Source of the DNA: Heligmosomoides polygyrus polygyrus
Lineage: Eukaryota > Nematoda > Chromadorea > Rhabditida > Heligmosomidae
Direction: 5' to 3'
Length of the DNA stretch: 64,000 nucleotides
Assembly: GCA_947396885.1 (NCBI GenBank)
Contig: OX377205.1
Location: 73,814,969-73,878,968, forward strand
Below the pieces are notes generated by a model. It was not told where the DNA came from, ran no database searches, and worked only from the letters and a program-made list of their open reading frames with translations. How positions within the stretch are numbered: position 1 is the stretch's first letter; the number at the start of each line of letters is the position of its first letter. The position numbers and the translations under genes were made by a program. This document shows, piece after piece, positions 1-13,900 of the stretch.

Positions 1-415
1 GATATCTCATGAACGGCAACCTGGACTTGGGGCCACATTTCGGTAGGCTAGTGAAGAATGCGCATCTACAACCTTTTTCGGAAGTTCAGAATCAAAAATG
101 CCAAGGTTCTATTAACGGCTTATAAAATGTATATCAGGCCAATCGTCCAAAGTGGGGCTACCGTCTTCAATCCTTACAAACGCAAAGATATACATCTGCT
201 GGAGAGGGTCCAGAATAACTTACTCGCAAACTGGTGTCGAGGGTTTTTGCGATGGAGGGGAAACCCGTGCTATACAACTGGTCAATAAGGAGTTGGAACG
301 CACAATCCAATCTTGTGATGATATTCAAAATACTGACGGGTATTTCATGGACCGCAAAGACATCATATCATCATATACATCCTTCGAGTCGAAACAAACA
401 ACCAGATAAAAAGAA
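1..415 (+). pseudogene. CR1-type LINE, reverse transcriptase C-terminal relic
   Basis: The frame opening at 58 reads KVLLTAYKMYIRPIVQSG and then VFNPYKRKDIHLLERVQNN. This is the conserved block after the reverse transcriptase fingers and palm in CR1/Jockey-group LINEs (an A-Y-K-x-Y-x-R-P-I motif, then an L-L-E-R-V-Q-N block). A frame change near 235-290 continues the homology as a decayed C-terminus up to about 410. The same block recurs on the minus strand at 22811-23065 and 52939-53214, so it is dispersed repeat DNA. The 5' part lies outside the window. No intact protein is encoded. Confidence 0.7.
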
Positions 416-427
416 CTAAATTTAGAA

Positions 428-832
428 CACCTTCAATCGCCGGTCAATGAATTTTGTAAATCGATTGATCTGAAGCACATTATCTTTGGGCAGAGGTCGA
501 AGAAATCGGACGGGTCCTCTGTTCGAAAAAAAAAATTGACCAGATTTGGCTTTGGCTGTTCTCAACTGGATCGTGGATCCTAGGCAACCACATTTTGTTT
601 TAACCTCAGGTAACACCAAATACAAGCCTCAGACTTCTTTTCGGTGTTTTTTGAGACCAAAACAAGATAGGGTTGCCTAGGATCCACCGATCCAGTTGAG
701 AACAACAAAAAGGAAATCTGGTCAATTTTTTCGAACAGAGGAACCGGTTTCTTCGACCACTGCTCAGAGATAATGTGCTTCAGATGTCTCTCGATCGATT
801 TAGGAAATTCATTGACCGGCGATTGAAGGCCA
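428..832. repeat. Foldback element, near-complete palindrome
   Basis: The left arm starts at 430 with CTTCAATCGCCGGTCAATGA and the right arm ends at 831 with its reverse complement. The arms run inward for roughly 200 bp each with small indels and meet near 630-645, leaving almost no loop. Blocks such as TGGATCCTAGGCAACC and GAACAGAGGA occur on both sides. There is no coding capacity beyond chance frames. It is best read as a foldback MITE or a recent inverted duplication. Confidence 0.8.
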
Positions 833-1746
833 TCGGATTGTTTGTTTTATTTTCTTGCAATCTCTCTTTAGATATGTAGTGTTGTCATGCCATTTCTAGT
901 ATGAACTGCAAGTGGTTGTGTTCTACGGCACCGCGCAATGACGCCACGCCACAAAATAAAAATGAAGATAAAAATCTTCATCCCATACTGTGCAGGTTAC
1001 ACAAACAACGACACTACTAAATTTCTGTCCCCATGGTTAGCTTCCAGTTAAATTTTAACAAAAAAAAAACTGGGTGCAATCCTAGTTGGTGGTGGCCACT
1101 CTTAAACGATTTCATTAGAGCTGAATGTGCTTAGTATTGAAACATATTGAACTTACTCATTCTTTAGGAAACAGCTGCACTGACAAAATCAAAATAAATA
1201 ACACAGAAAACATTAGAATATATGACATTTGTGAATGACGACTGGAGGTTTGCAAGTGATTAGAAGGTAAAAGTACAGTGTCTTGCCTGTCCCAAAGCTT
1301 TGATTGATGGTGTCTTGACCCAAGTTTAATTTATTTTACTGATGTTATCTGTTTTAGATGATCAAAAATGATCTACTTTCGGCGCAAATCTATGTTGTTG
1401 CCCATTTATCGTTTTTCGTTATGTCGGGAAATCGTTTAAGAGCGGCCACCGCCAGCTAGGACTGCACCGAAAATGCCGTACAGGACCAGATAATGGGCTT
1501 GATTTCCCCTTAAGTACAAGCCAACAACTGGCGTGCCATAAAGAAGATAAGACGAAGAATCCGAGTTCAGAAGCTATTTGTGGCGAGTCTGGTTTGTACT
1601 CTCGAAATAATTAATTAACGAAAAACAAATGGTTAAATGAAAAATGTTTCTTGCAGAAGAAAAGGAAATGGCCATAACCCTGTCCAAGAAGTAATGAAGG
1701 GCGAATGGGGCAAGAAAAGAAAATGAGTAGAACGCTGTTGCCATAC
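833..1746. other. AT-rich noncoding stretch with one inverted pair
   Basis: Apart from the inverted repeat at 1071-1467 I see no coding pattern here. For the minus-strand receptor gene this is the intron or region after the TM5 exon. I searched it for the missing TM6-TM7 exon and found none. Confidence 0.4.
1071..1467. repeat. Inverted repeat pair, about 42-bp arms
   Basis: GGTGCAATCCTAGTTGGTGG at about 1073 continues to an AAACGATTTC end at about 1114. The reverse complement, with a few substitutions, sits at about 1425-1467. The spacer is about 310 bp of AT-rich DNA. The layout suggests terminal inverted repeats of a short nonautonomous element, but no target-site duplication is clear. Confidence 0.6.
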
Positions 1747-1939
1747 CTGAAACCGCTTGCTGAGCGAGTATTTGGCGACGTTGATGCCCATGCCGTCGGC
1801 CTCGGATCGGGACAGGATGAGCACGTACCCGAACAGCGAGATTGTGCCGACCTCGACCACGGTGCAGACACAGATGCGAAACAGCATCGCATAACGGTCC
1901 GGCAGAGAAGCTCCGTCACAGACACACACGCCCTTGTCA
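1747..1939 (-). CDS. GPCR exon 6: loop 2 and TM5
   Basis: The exon follows an acceptor TTCTTTAG and ends at donor CAG|GTATGG. Its first base completes a codon begun by exon 5 (AC+T = Thr). It encodes 64 residues: a Cys-rich loop (VCVCDGASLPDRY), a hydrophobic helix (around VGTISLFGYVLIL), then KYSLSKRFQ, ending in phase 0. Confidence 0.78.
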
Positions 1940-4900
1940 CTAAAGAACCAGTGGTTACTACATAATGTTTTAAGACGTGTAGTTGCGCATCACGCTAGAA
2001 GGGCGTGCATCAGTGGATCGGGGTTCGCTGCCGCTGTCAGGTCATTTGAAGTTTTCGATCATTTCAAGATTTTTTGTTACATGTGCTTATGGTCTCACTT
2101 CAAAGAGGTTAGCGGACGGCAACCATCTCTAATCCTTGCATGCTCTGTTGTTGTCTCAAAGTGGCAGGAAGCTCGGTTTGTGCACTGATGGTTTTTACAA
2201 ATTTCTTTCTCGCGCAGATGCATTTCACCTGCTTTGAAATGTTACCAAGATTCTATCAGTTTCCATGCTGATTACTACAACGGAAAATTGGTTGTAACGG
2301 TAAAGAATACGTAAGTGTGCCAGAAAACTTTGTCAGCTCTTTGACGGTTCTCATGGATCTATATATTTGACAGAAGTAAGTCAGTTCAATAGACAAAGTT
2401 TTCCTACTTACTTCCCATGTTTCCCTCCCATGTTCGCATCGAATTTGGAGGGCACACTGCGATAGAAGCTCAGAGACTTACGAGCGATTTAATTGTTCTC
2501 AAAATTTCTAACGTCTCGAGGAGAGGGAACTGCTTCTTTGTTAGACTGCGTTGCATGGAACATTGCTAGCATGAGGGTACCAGCCTGGAGTGTATGTCGC
2601 GTGAGGAACAGTTCTCCAGCCAAACACCAGAAGGTTTGCTTCGTTCCAACGTCTACGGGAGAGCACGGATTGTCATACAGGAGAAACACCTTGCGCCCGT
2701 CCTTTGACAAGGTGCCGTTTTCTCTATCTCATCGTTGGGAAGTCGACTGTGTTTTGAATGGGAACCGCTGAATGGCGATTTTTTCTAATAAGAGCATCGA
2801 ACGTAATCCTTTTTTCTTCCTCAGTAACAGGTTTTTCGTCAAATTTTATTTCTTGCCTAGTCAGCAATTAAAGCTGTGTATGTGTAGATGTCGAGCGGTT
2901 TGTTGACCGCCATCGATGCATGTGGGAATCATTTCCCTTTTCTCGCACGTTTCTGAGCACGTGAAAATAATAAAAGAGCGCCGCTAAATCAACAGCAATC
3001 TGTTTAGCTAATTGTCCCTGAAGCTGACCACGAAATGTTGTTTCATTATAAAATTCCAGCCATTTTTCGTCTTCGAACAACGTCTTCAATTTTGGATGTC
3101 GCTTGTGGCTGAGATTCTTTGTTCGGAAACGCGCAAGCCACCTCCTGTAGCTCCACACAAATCACACCTCAGCCTTGTGATCAGCAGAAAAATCATTTCT
3201 GGCACACCGAGAGTTTTGTTAAGATGAAAAAAGGGGATGGAAAAGGAAATGTGTTAGGTTGGAAAAAAAGTCTCTTCACACTTCGAAAAATTTTTTCCGT
3301 TCCATTTGTAAACACAGTAGCCAATATTGATAGCTGATTTCGTAATCCTATCACACTTGTCTACCGTTCGCACACAGACATAGGTCAAGATCCTTTTTGT
3401 ATTTCATTATCTACCCATTCTTCCGGACTCAATACCAGATCTTCCTCGTGGCCATTTTCGGCACGGCATTCTTCATGAATTCATTAAACGATCTACAGCA
3501 CGTCAGGCAGCCGACCAAATTAACGATATATATGGCTTGGGATTCATTGCTCATCGCACCTGTTATGAATGGGTCGGAAAGTATTTAAAGGGAGATTATT
3601 CACTCGAGGACAAAGCAAGATCACGAAGGCCAACTGAATTGGGTGACACTGAACTACTTCATCTTCTTCGCACCGATAGTACGCAGACGACACGTCAATT
3701 GGCAACGAAGCTCGAATTGTCTCATAGGATAGTGGGAATCATCTGAAGAATCTTGGCTTTGCATGGAAATTTGGAGCTCGGATACCACATGCCCTGTCAG
3801 ACACTCAGAAAGGTCAACAGCCTTCCATCGCTGCTACTCTTCTGTCCAGATATGGAAGAAAATCGTTTCTGCCGGATTGTGACAGGGATGAGTCCTGGGT
3901 TCTGTCTGGCAACTTCCGAAGAAAAAACAATGCGTACAAAAAGGAGAGAACCCTAAGCCTTATCTCAAGCCCAATGTTCACGAAAGGAAGATTCTCTTGA
4001 GTGTTTGGTGGACATTAGAGGTGTGATTTACTGGGAAACTCTGTGGAGAGACACTTGCTGCTGCCACATACAGTGGCTAACTCCACAAACTCGCCGCAGT
4101 TCTTCATGAAAAGAGGCCTGAGAAGTCAAAGGTGAGGAACCAGCACGACAATGCAAAACCACATTTTGCAAGCCTCACAAGAGAAATAACAGAGGAGCTG
4201 GACTGGGAGGTAATGCCACATCCACCGTATAGCCCTGACCTCGCCCCTACCGACTATCTCTTCCATGCTCTCAAGCAAGAAATTGGAGAGAAATATTTTG
4301 AAACGGGCGAAGACCTCAAAAATTGGATTCATCAATGGTACGACTGCAGAACTGCAGTGCTTTAAGCGAGAGGAATTAGAAAAGTACCCAGTTTTTGGAG
4401 AAGTGTAGTGGAACAAAATGGAGATTATCTCAATCGATTTGACATTGTAGTTGTGAAGTAATAAATCTTGGAAAAAAATGAAAAGACTTTTTTCAAACCT
4501 AATTCTTCCGCGGGATTTCGCTGCTAAAAGATGATTAACGAGGATGAACAATATTTTATACATTGTGACAAAGGAGAACTAGCAGACGGAAATAAAGTAA
4601 TGGAGTGATAAGTTGCCGAACTGAAAAATTGAATTTTAGGTTACAACTAATTTGCTCACCTAATACATAATTTGATGATGTGGCTACTAAAAACAAAAAA
4701 CAAACAAACAGTTTCCTTCGGTTGCCCATAACTCTGGGGCCCAATAGATAGTCCCGAATGGAGATGCTCGTTCATCGATTTCCACGGCACTATTTGTGTC
4801 TGTATCAACTCTCTCGGGATTTCTCGAGAATTCTATCCTTTGTTTATTCACGGGCCTGGGCCATTGTATGAAGTGTCGGTATATCTTTCCTTGGTGGAGT

Positions 4901-7900
4901 GTCCTTTTTACTTCCGCCGCACAATTGAAGATGTCCTACTTACTATCCATAACACGCTTTATGATTTTTTGGGACGGATAATGGAACTTTGTGAAGAGAC
5001 TCATCACAAAACCGTATTCTAGAGGCTTACCGTGCCGGTTTAGAAGTTTGAGTAGAGTGAGGACATAATAGCGGCAATGGAATAAAGAGTTGCAGCTGTA
5101 GGAAAAAGAGAAAGAAGACCTCAAGCATAGGTAGGGTCACTGCTGAAGCCTGAATCATCAACGATGAGAGCCGGCTTGCAACGGACGAGCGCAACCCGTA
5201 ACACATTCCTTAGTATACTTCTAAGGGTTAATAGAGTACCTTTAGGAAAAAGGCTCAAATAAAAAATCGTGACCTTGTCTTTCAAAATTGGTTTAGAAAA
5301 GCAGAGTGACTTCCCAAGAACTCCCATGTTCTTCATTTTACTGTCAACTATGATAGAAATCTGATGCACAGGACAACAACTTGAAATGCCTTCCAACCAT
5401 TTGAATTCTCCTCCGCTAACAAGTCCGTCCCTTGAATGCTGCTCGTTTAAGCGGTTCTGCCGTCGTCCCCCATTTCCGGGCCGAGGCCGGATATGACTGG
5501 CCCTCAAGTCCCGATTAAATTGGAATTAGTAGTCCGCTTGTGGGTGGTGCGCTGCTTTCGGAATGTCCGCGCACATGAGTGCAAGTTGGAGGAAGCAGAA
5601 CCGCGTGAGCGATGCGTGATCATTGGCTTCCACTCGGAGAAAGGCCCAATTAGCAAGACACCCACGTGAGGTTTGTGAAGTAGTTGACGGTGACGAAGAC
5701 AGCGGCGAACACGGCCATCAAGAATATCACCTGGAAGAGAATCTTCTGGAGCGTTCGAGGTGAGTGTAGAGGAATTCAGGAGAACCTTGACGCTGTTCGA
5801 GATGACCGCATTCGGAAGGTGTTTCCGGGTGGCAATGAGACGTTCGGCTCCGACTCCGACCATAAGCAGACAGGTGGCTGCGTCCCAGGGCACCATCAGC
5901 GTGTTCACCACCGAGCACCATGGACTAAAGAACCGACGGATTATGAAACAATAAGGGCCAGGAAAACGACGACGACGAAAAAAGAAACATTTGGGAAACT
6001 ATAAAGTTCATGAGGCTTCAAATCTGGAAAACCTGCTACACAGCACTAAGCATGACTCTAAAACGCACTTTCACTAACCAGTAGGTTGAAAAGCAAAAAC
6101 ACCGCAACACATGAGAACCGAACCCCAATCCTCTTCGAGGAAGCAACGCCACTACCCACTGCGATCCGAGCGCTTGCCGGCAGTGGCATTGGGGACATAC
6201 AAGAGACCCCTAGCGCTCGCGGGGCGCCGACTCCACAGACATCAAGGACCTCCTACTGCTTAGGTTTAACGACTTGGCAAAAAAGCATTTTTACATTAGG
6301 TAAGGGGTGGAAATTCTTCCTATATCATTCATTCTTTCCGCTTGGACACACGCTTCAGACCCTTGTCTTGTTAGATTAACAACTAGTGCTGCATCTTTGA
6401 GTGCCCTCCTTTCCGCGTTTGGAGTAGCGTCTAGCCCAGAAAGCCCACAGCAGGAAAACTACTTTGCCTACATACTCCACACTTTGCATAGCGATTGGTC
6501 GTACTTCGATGTCGCGCCTTGCGCCCAAACGGAAAAAGTTGGCAAAAATCTTTTCTTGTGTTCATAAGGATCGATCAAGTTCGATTCAGCGCCGAGGACT
6601 ACCGATATTTCCATTCTCTTGCGGAGATTTCAGAGGTTCCAAGGCGTAAACAGGAAAGGGGTATGCCAATGCCAATTCAAAAGCAGTAGGTTTACCTCAG
6701 ACCAGCTCTTTAAGTTAAGGCTGCTTTCACTGTCCTTCGGTGGATTACGACCATGTGTGGAATTTGGGCCACATCCATATTGGTTAGTACAGTCCCCACC
6801 CGTTATAATGCTTTCGGATAAGACGCGACTCCCGTTATAACGATAGAGGACTCTATTGTATTTCAAAAACTTGGCGTCAAACAAGTCAAGGCAACATCTA
6901 TTTATTAATTACATCTGTCGCAATGCACAAACAAGTATCTAGGTGCTTCTTTTGCGGAGTTCAGCGTTGTTCTTCGGATTCCCTTCAATCAGAGGTCCAA
7001 TTTCTCATAACTTCTTTTGTTCTTGTCTTTCTGTATCTTACGATGTCGTCTAGCCATGTTGTTCTCGGTCTTCCTTTACTTGGCTTTTTCAGGTATCTAA
7101 TCGGCTGCATTGCGTGCCCATGAACGTTCGGTTCTGCAGAGCTTATTTGCGAACAGCCACTTCCTTTTGAGAGCATGGTGAATCCAATTCTTGAGTCTTT
7201 ATCCGTGATGAATAACTCTCAAACGTATTTTGTCACCTAAGAATCGCTTTTTAAAGTCTTCATAAGGAGGATCGGAGTCTTTAGCCGATTCTTTTGACCT
7301 TGTCTACGTTTCGCAACTGTATAGAACTGCAGGGAGCACTCAAGAATTATTGAGATTCTTTTCCAGCTGGACTTCGACTGCCTTAGAACGAAGGAACAGG
7401 CGGTATTTAAAGTGGACTTCTTTCTCTTCTAGAATGCATTAGGGTCAAGGCAAGACAACACTTATTCTGAGGTAATTCTTAATCGAAGTGATTCCTTCAA
7501 ATCCTGCAGAAGACGATCTCGTCGGCATTGGCCAACAATTCGCGTCACAACCTCACGTGGAGCTCGCTATGGATAAGCATTACTTAAAGCAGCAGTCGTT
7601 GTCCAATATTTGAGGAAGCAGAAAGCAAAACGCCTAGAAGTTCACGGTGGGATCTCCCTCTTCGCCCACGTCGCCCCACCAAAGATCGCGCGACTACTCC
7701 ATCCAGCTAATCCGATCGGTTTCCGCCGCCTGCACTGGCCGCTGCTCCTCTCCCGCTAATCCTTGGCATTGAGAGCCAGTCTCGAGTCGTGTCGTCGTCG
7801 TGGTCGCCGGCTAATGTTCTAATAACTCCTACTCGTGCAATTTCATTACGAATCCCGCCAGCCGTGTGCTCCGCCGTTCACGCTCGGCGAGCCGATGCAA

Positions 7901-10900
7901 ATCCACGCACACGTGCCGAGGAGACTAGTGAGAGGGGAAGGAAGCTGCCGGATGGTCAACATCAACACCTATTATGCGGCTTAATTATCTCTCACCTATT
8001 TGTAGAGACAATAAGTCGCGGGCTTATCCGTCACAATAACAAGGGGCGGACGGCACTAAGGAAGCTGCTCGTGGTTGACTTCGAGAGAGACTGGAAGCAG
8101 TAGCTCAAAGCCAGGACGTACGACAACCATCCAGAAGCGTCATTTAAGGAGGTTGAGCTCTGCTAAATCCTCTCGAAAGGTGGTTACTGAGTGAATTTGG
8201 AATGAAGCATTAATCCTCGAGGGGCTATTAGTGCAAGATCCAATCCATGGCTTTGAGGCGCCATTCCTTGCGAAAATGGCAATAATTCAAGAGTTTCTGT
8301 ACGATGACGGAGCAGCTCACCTGAGCACTCCCGCAATCATCAGTGGCGCAATTATCATTAGGAGGAGGAATGTTAGCTGCTTTTCAACAAGTTCGAACCC
8401 CTCGGCATTCATTCCGTTATCACAGCAATCAGGCTGGTATACCCAACGCGTGTCAGATGTCTCCCGTACACGGCTACCGATGTTTGAGGCATCCTGCTAG
8501 CGGATGAGCGTAAATCACTGCGGCAGTGCTTGTCTACGAACGGAAGCTCTACACACACAATGCCGGAATATGATTCTAGCGATTCTCATTCTCTACCCTG
8601 GTGGAGCTCTTCGACTTCCACCAGGGGACTGATTCATCAACGACTAGAAGCAATTTAACAGAGAAAATTACAGCCGAAATCCCTGATAGCGCGGCTTATC
8701 AAGCGATATGGTGAGCGATAAGCTGCATCTGAGTTTTCCGCTGTGAATTCTCTGTCAAAGTTATGTAAGTCGCTGATGACTCCTACCCTTGAAAGGTTAA
8801 CCCTCGGACGTTTCTCCACATCGTTTACGTCCCACGTACCTTTCAATTTCTTTCTTTAGTACGAAGTGATTGGATGGACTAGTTATTTGGAATCTTCCAG
8901 GCTCCGATGATAGCGAAACCGCCGAAACGTAAGTCGAACAAAGTGTTGTAAGTGCTCTCGGTGCACAGCTTCACGAAACCAACAAATCAAAAACCTCTAC
9001 TTCAGGAGCTTTACGGAGAGTTATAGATCAACGAGCCGCCTCTTGTGTATCTCTATAGAGGAGCTGCTGCGTCAGTATTTTTCTGATTTAATTAGGTTGT
9101 CTAGGTTCTGGCCGGCCGAACAATGGAGTAACTGGGAGTCCCTGGACAGAGACCCAACTGACATGACATACATAACGTTAGAGGGTTAGAGGGAAGCAAA
9201 CAATGCGTCCAGTAGCTCTAATCAACGAGTATGATGTTCGTTTCCAGCCAGCTACGCTTCTTGTGTCCGAGTATAGCGCCACGAACAAGACTTGGATTTT
9301 ATGAGCAAATGCCCTGTTCACGTCTTTGTGCTCAAGCTTCTGGAGATGTTTTCTGACTTGGTGAGCAACTACATCTAAATGCTTCTCGATTAGGAAAAAG
9401 CGAAATATGTTTAATTTCTCCGCAAATTCATAATCTTATTTACTAGGTGCTACTTTACCATCAAGCAATTATAGTAATAATAATTTAGCGCCAAGTGCTT
9501 GAAGTTTAGACGCTTATGTAAGGGTATCGTTGGAGAGAAGAAGCTCAGCTGGTGTGTGCAGAATAGACCATTCACTATCCATTAGTCACATAGCAGGAAT
9601 GTGGTCAGCAGAAGAATCTTCAAGTTCTTACCCTAGCTCATAGGGGTGAGACTCGAAATAAAAGGTGATCTGCTTTGGAGACGCTTGGACCACTTCATTG
9701 TGTTGGCTCATGAGCTGTCAGAACCCACAGTTCCAGAGTGGAGCACACAATGACGATGACCTGGTATTAGCTCAGACCGAACGTTTTCACCGTTTTACTG
9801 CTCCGTTCACCCCTCGTTTAACATTTATATTCTATGACTCGACAAACAATTTTAATATGATTACACTGAGAAAAACGTGTGGATATGAGCACTTTTCAAT
9901 TATGTGAGATGCCTTTAAAAATTGGCGAGTTCAGTCCACGTTTTGTGACAGCATAAAAGTCCAATTTTCATGAAATGTTGTGTTATGAATACTGTAAGCG
10001 CAGAGACAGAAATAGCTCGAAATTTAGGAGCTGCTTTATGAAGAAATTGTCTAAAAACTCAAAAATGGTGAATTTGTACGAGACACTTTTAGCTGGAGGT
10101 ACAAAACCCAAAACAGCGGAAACCTCTGCTTATTTTAAACAATCGTCCAAATCAATATGTGGTATGCGCCACACATTTTACTTCTGCGTGGTGTCGTAGA
10201 AGCAATTTGAATGTGTATTTGTGCTATGCTATAGGCGCGTGGAGCGCGGTCGGAGGAGGCGCCTGCTGTCGCCTGCACTCGATACCAGGTTCCTGGTTCG
10301 GATTTCTCGCCCAGGCCAACCAACCTCCCCCCTCCCCATTCATCCGGGGTGGTGAATTGGTACCAGACTTGTCTGGGAAGGATCGGCTGGCCACCGTAAG
10401 TCATTGTACGGCCAAATACGCATTCAACTGGTCTCTACGACACCCAGCAGAAGTACAATTCGTGGCGCATCCCAAAGTGAATTGAATAACGCAATCCGTT
10501 ATCCTTATTATCTTTATTTGTGCTATACAACGACTTCGGTGGCCAGGGAAGGACAACTCAGTATTTTCTCCTTCCCAAACACGTATGGCGCCAATTCACC
10601 GACCCTGATGGAGGGGTGTAAAGTTTGGTTGGCTTGGCGGGAAAACCGAACCAAGGACCCTCAATCGGATCCGCACGACAGCCGGCGCCTTCTCCCACTG
10701 CGCTACCCCGCGCCTCATGAAAAAGAAATAGGTTTATGTGTGATCTATTATATGATCTGGCGCCTCAAAAAAATGACGCACTAGTGGCTTTTTTGATTAC
10801 TGGAAAAGGAATAACGCTTTTCTCAAAAGACATTTATTAGGAAGTGCGGATCGTGGTCAACAGTGAAAAGTGGTTGAAGCAAATTGGGAAGATCTAGCCT

Positions 10901-13900
10901 CTTCTAAAGATCGTGAGTTTTCAAGACCATTCTCAAACGTTCATTTTCAGAATTTGATGATATAAGGATGCACTTTCGAGGAGTGGATGAATCTTTTCGG
11001 ATCTGCGTTATTCATTCATCTACCTGCAAGCTCGTGCATACTATACTCTGAACATGGACGAGCTTACTGCGAGAGGCTCAAGCCTCAGCCCTCGTTTTAC
11101 GGAATTATAGGGCAACGCTGCCTAATTAGATGAGCTTCAAATTTCAACAGCACTCATATATGTAGATCCAAAATTGTCAAACAAAAAGGGCAGAGCCGCA
11201 TTTTTCTCGAATTTCGTCCACATTTGAGACGCTTCGGGAAATCACGGGATAACTCCAAAGGACCGCACTGGAGCTTTATCTCTGAAGCTGGCTTTACCCT
11301 TGGTGATGCATACCTACATAGTATTAGGTTTGTCCAACATCATGTGCGATTTTGTTACTTTTACGTTCGGTTAGCTATTAGATCAAGATACGGAACAGCT
11401 TATTTTCACAACCGCACGCGTTTAAAATGCTAAACCTTATTCAAAAATGTAGTAAACGTATTTTAAATTGTTTGTTCACCAAAAGTAGTATGGGGTTTGG
11501 AATGCTTCCATTAAGGAGTTGAAAACAAGCAGGATCAAATAGAGGGCCCGAACCTAAGTCGGACAAGTAACCTCCTGCAAGTGTGCAGCGCTGATTCGGC
11601 ATGTATTAGGCGGGACGAAAAGTCTTGAAACAAAATTTTGAAAACTTCAGAATTTTCTGGAAAAATTCAAAAATCCTAGGTCAGTGGGGATCGTCCTAGG
11701 TCAAGGTTCCAGCTTTCGCTACATGAATATATAGAGGCCCATGAGCGTCATTTTGATGACATATCGAATAGCCAACAACAGCTTCGAGTGGTTATCTTCT
11801 ACGAATGGCTCCGAGGCTGCAACACAAGTTTCTAATATCACAGATACATTTGGAGAATGGGCTGTAGGCCGCACAACAGGGCATCGTTGGTCCACTCGCT
11901 TTGATTCAGGAGATGAGAACCTTGAAGAGGGAGAGCGCAGTGGACGACCTGCTATCGATGATGATAGATTGCAGTTCGCTATCAAATCCAATCCAGAAGC
12001 TACTACACGGGAGCTGGCGGCAAGCCTCGACTGTAGCCACTCCACCATCGAGGCCATCTCCAGGATCTTGGCTGTCGGAAAGTTTTGACAAATGGATCCT
12101 CATAGGCTGAACAAGGCACATAAGCGAGTGCGAATGAACGCTGTCAGTCACCTCGCGCAGCCGCAACTAAAGGAATTTTCTGAGGATCCAGTGGCTGGAG
12201 ATGAGAGCTGGATAGTCCACGATAACAGCGCACGTCATGCCGTCTGGCTCGCATGCGAGTTCCAGCCCAGCCGAAGCCAGACTCACACCAATGCAAACAT
12301 TTACCCGCGTTTGGTGGGATGCCAAAGGGCCAATCTACCATGAGCTGTTGGCTGCTGGCAAGACTGTCACCGCTTCCATATATGGTAATCAGCTTAGAAC
12401 TCGGCCGATACAGTGCGAGAAAAAAGGCGAAAGAGATCAGGTGTCCATCTGTAGCACGACAACGCGCACCAACCCGTTGCATCGACAACCTGTGTGATGA
12501 TAGCCGAATCTGGCTGGCAACCGGTAGCCCATCCACCGCATTCGCCAGCCCTTGCGCCATCTGACTACCATCTCGTTGGAACGCAGAAGCATCATTTGAG
12601 AGGAAAAATTTGAAAGCTATTATGACCTTAAAATGGCAGTCGACAGCTTCTCCAAGTCGCAACCTGCTGTTTTCTGGACGAAAGGAATCAGCGACTTGCC
12701 GAGCAGGTGGAAGAATGTAATATCGCTCTATGGTGAATATATTGTAGATTCCTAGTTTGTATTTAGAAAACTATGGATGAATAAAAAAAGATTTTTTGTT
12801 TCAAGACTTTTCGGTCAGCCTAATAGTAATTCACAAGAAATCAATTCAATTATATGCAAGTCGTAAATGGGTGCAGGATGCTGAAGAATTCCTTGTGAAA
12901 GAACTGGCGAGTATAGATGGGATAGTGAAATAAGCAGCGATAAGGTCATACCGGAGAACTACACCAACAGATCAGAAGCGTGTTTTCAGACGCATACTTT
13001 GTGCCTTTCCATGGAGACAGAGAGAAAAGGAAAAGCTTAACAGTTGAGGATTTCATGAGAATGTTGATGAACCGAGCAACCTTGTGGAAGGAGAACTCTT
13101 ATTTATTAACCTGTTTATATCAACCGCGGCGACCTATTTCACAGCTGTAATATTGCCTGCCATGGATCGGAAACGTTGAACGCAATGAAGACGTAGCTCG
13201 TCAGCTTTGAACAGTGAGCCGGGCCTATCAGTTGCTATCCTCCTTCTCCAGATAGGTCACTTCCGAGGTGGCGGAACTCCTTCTCGATCGCCTCCTAGGG
13301 AAGGAGGGAGGCGATCGAGAAGGAGTCCCGCCACCTCGGAAGTGACCTATCTGGAGAAGGAAGTGTGGATCAGGTGCGGTTATGCTCTGCGACCGTAGAT
13401 GCTCCAGAGGCCAGATTCTTCAACGACTTACAGAGATTTAAGGAGAAATTATGTACAGCCGAAATCCTTGATAACGCCAACATTTCTCCATATCGCCTGT
13501 TGATAACCCGAGTTAATTCGCGTTTTTTCAGGTGGGACTCGAACCCGCATTTTCTGCTTTCCGGCGAGCGAAGTTCATGGCGCAAGAGTTTTGATCGCAA
13601 AAAAAACATCCTGTAACAACATATAGCCTCTCTATCAGCCGCTCCAGGCTTAAGCAAACGTGTTAAAACATTGTAATTTTCTCGTTAAATCTCTGTAAGT
13701 CGTTGATGAATCCGGCCCCAGGTCACCCAGAGACAAACTACAATAGTTAGACATGACCTACTATCTAACTACTGTTCTATGTAGCTTTCTGCGCTCCTGG
13801 GTAAGGCTGGAAGTGGCAACAACACGCGGCTGAAACGAGGATGGCTAGAGAGCAGGTGGAGCTGCCGGGATAGGTTGAGGGATGAAGGTGTTAGGGCAGT

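Noticed and set aside
1..1746. TM6-TM7 exon of the receptor
   Set aside because: I looked on the minus strand for a phase-0 exon with two hydrophobic helices and found only AT-rich DNA, the palindrome and a plus-strand LINE relic.
5121..5507. 128-codon minus-strand frame as a gene
   Set aside because: No motif, no start context, and patchy composition inside an intron.
13242..13360. Transcription terminator
   Set aside because: Intrinsic hairpin terminators are not used by RNA polymerase II, and the stem is far longer than any terminator.
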